DNA from: Nymphaea colorata | Taxonomy: Eukaryota; Streptophyta; Magnoliopsida; Nymphaeales; Nymphaeaceae | Direction: 5' to 3' | Assembly: GCF_008831285.2 (NCBI RefSeq) | Contig: NC_045151.1 | Coordinates: forward strand, 2,227,544 to 2,291,543 | Length of the DNA stretch: 64,000 nt | In this document: positions 62,503 through 64,000 of the stretch, piece by piece | Numbering within the stretch: the first letter of the stretch is position 1 | Layout of the letters: each line of letters begins with the position of its first letter | The notes under the pieces: model-generated | Seen by the model: only the letters and a program-made list of their open reading frames with translations | Database searches by the model: none | What the model was told of the DNA's origin: nothing | Made by a program: the position numbers and the translations under genes

Positions 62503-64000
62503 TGTTAACACCCCAAATTTTTCCACATCAAAATTGAAGCAATGTGAAAATTTCACAAAAGAATTGTGAAAATTTGCAATTTCAAAGCCAATTTCGAATC
62601 TAAAGAACAATTAGATTCAAATCGTGAATTTAACCCGATACACGAATCCCAATGCAGGATTACGAGTCCAAATTCAATTGCAAATGTCATTTGAAATCCA
62701 AATCCAATTGCAAAATGCAAATTTTGACTTAGATCCAAGAATTGGATCTAATTCAGTCTAAAATGCTACGTGGGACCCACGTGTGGGCCCCACCTAGCCC
62801 GTGTGGTCAAGAGCCCTCCCCAGGGGCCATGCCCCCTCCATGTCAAAAAAAAATAATAAATAAATATTTTCTCTCAAATTAATTGAAGAAAAGTCATTTT
62901 CAAGAAGAAATAAAGGAGAAACCTAGGAAAAGANNNNNNNNNNNNNNNNNNNNNNNNNNNNNNNNNNNNNNNNNNNNNNNNNNNNNNNNNNNNNNNNNNN
63001 NNNNNNNNNNNNNNNNNNNNNNNNNNNNNNNNNTTAGGATTTTCGTGGTGAGAAGCCCTCTTTACCACTCCAAATTCCAGCAAGCAAGCTATTTCTTATT
63101 CTAGCTTTGCTAAGCTTGAATCCACGGTTGGATTCTTGCTTAGGATTGCTTGGTTAGAAAACAAGTGAAGACGAAAGACAAACATCAAGACCGACCGCAA
63201 GGTAGGTGATCTTAACTCACTTCTCTTCTACTTTAGCTTATTGTTGATTTATTTTAATTCCAACAATTCGTGGGAGGGTTTATTTTCATTTGCTTACGGC
63301 TGGGAATGATGTCCAGCTAAGGGAAACCTACGCTTCAATGTACATGTTAATGCATAATGCATGCATATGTCGGTTTTTCTTAAATATGAACGTATCAAAT
63401 TTCGAAGGCCCCGTCCCTTTCAAAGGAACCAACTTAATACCATTTTGAACTGAGAGAATCCCACGGTGAGAAAGTGATTTTGCTACATCACGTATGATGA
63501 AAATGCCTATAAGGGATGGATACGTTTTTATGAATGTGATCCACCCTTGCATGGCGAAATGATGGACGAATAAGCTTGAGTATTGTTTTATTTTCTTTCT
63601 TATTCACAGTCATTTTGATTCATGTCTTTCAATTTAATTAATCAAGGGTAGTAGGGAAGATTTGAAACAAGTTCTCAATCTTCCTACATAAAAGATGAAT
63701 CATCATGATTCATGAGTCATGCGGTCCCTTGATAAAATTTCATTTTGAAAAGTAAGGTACGTATATGTATACATTGTTATATATGTACATATACATCGAT
63801 TTCTTGTCAAAAATTACATTCCTCCCTTAAAATCAGGTTGGAACATGTTTCCAAACCGGTCTTTAAGGAAATGGGTTTTTTTGATTTTTCTAGTGCAAGA
63901 TTATAAATTACTTTCATTTCATTTTTACTTAATTTCAGCAAACCCATACGTAAGATGTATGTATGTTGTTGAAATCAGACCATGTTTTATAGGAATTGGT
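62503..64000 (+). repeat. 3' LTR (partial; cut by N gap and window end)
   Basis: Nearly identical to 49293 onward up to 62933, then 100 N, then continues as the equivalent of 50888 onward. After the gap it lacks several short blocks present in the 5' LTR. Confidence 0.92.
62934..63033. other. Assembly gap (100 N)
   Basis: Exactly 100 N, the usual placeholder for a gap of unknown size. By comparison with the 5' LTR (49725-50887 missing here) the true gap should be about 1160 bp, including the LTR TATA box. Confidence 0.95.

Larger units (their letters stand above)
49293..64000 (+). mobile_element. Tat/Ogre-like Ty3/gypsy retrotransposon with plant-mobile-domain ORF1
   Basis: 5' LTR 49293-53117, primer site from 53120, ORF1 53924-55135, gag 55319-56842, protease 56843-57889, pol 58009-61440, polypurine tract 62491-62502, 3' LTR from 62503 to beyond the window. 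The internal part is 9385 bp, so with two 3.8-kb LTRs the element should be about 17 kb. Long LTRs, an extra ORF before gag and a second RNase H before integrase place it in the Tat lineage, near Ogre/TatIV. The 5' flank is ATGTG (49288-49292); the matching target duplication lies outside the window. Confidence 0.92.

Overview
The window is nuclear DNA of a flowering plant. The evidence is intron-rich genes of typical plant families, plant-type LTR retrotransposons, a hAT transposase, miniature inverted-repeat elements and AT-rich intergenic DNA. The species cannot be told from the sequence. A run of exactly 100 N at 62934-63033 shows it is a draft assembly.

Layout: (1) 1-4406, + strand, last four coding exons of an LCAT-like phospholipase/acyltransferase. 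(2) 6316-7797, +, a complete sulfiredoxin gene with a probable plastid transit peptide. (3) 7798-14601, intergenic, with MITE-like elements and no gene. (4) 14602-25633, +, a complete mitochondrial glycine cleavage H-protein gene in four exons. Its 6.8-kb third intron holds a decayed antisense Ty3/gypsy element at 19015-23918, with a perfect 5-bp target duplication. (5) 29423-38272, +, a complete RGLG-type (vWA/copine plus RING) E3 ubiquitin ligase gene in 11 exons. (6) 39237-43262, a tandem copy of the 5' end of that gene (leader, exon 1, intron 1, exon 2), broken by a 1-bp deletion in exon 2. (7) 43263-64000, a nest of mobile elements: a hAT-like region with a broken transposase (minus strand, 45577-47508), a probable LTR (47509-49292), and a large Tat/Ogre-like Ty3/gypsy element (49293 to beyond the window end) with 3.8-kb LTRs.

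The host genes are unrelated in pathway: lipid acyl hydrolysis, peroxiredoxin repair, photorespiratory glycine cleavage and ubiquitin ligation. All four are on the + strand and do not form a functional cluster. Exon boundaries were inferred by reading splice sites and checking that phases join; each complete model closes in frame (sulfiredoxin 159 aa, H-protein 167 aa, RGLG 435 aa).

The most unusual part is the large retroelement. Between its primer-binding site and gag it carries an intact 403-codon ORF with a plant mobile domain (aminotransferase-like/MAIN family). Its pol is interrupted only by single-base length differences in homopolymer runs, which suggests either a very young element or sequencing error rather than real decay.
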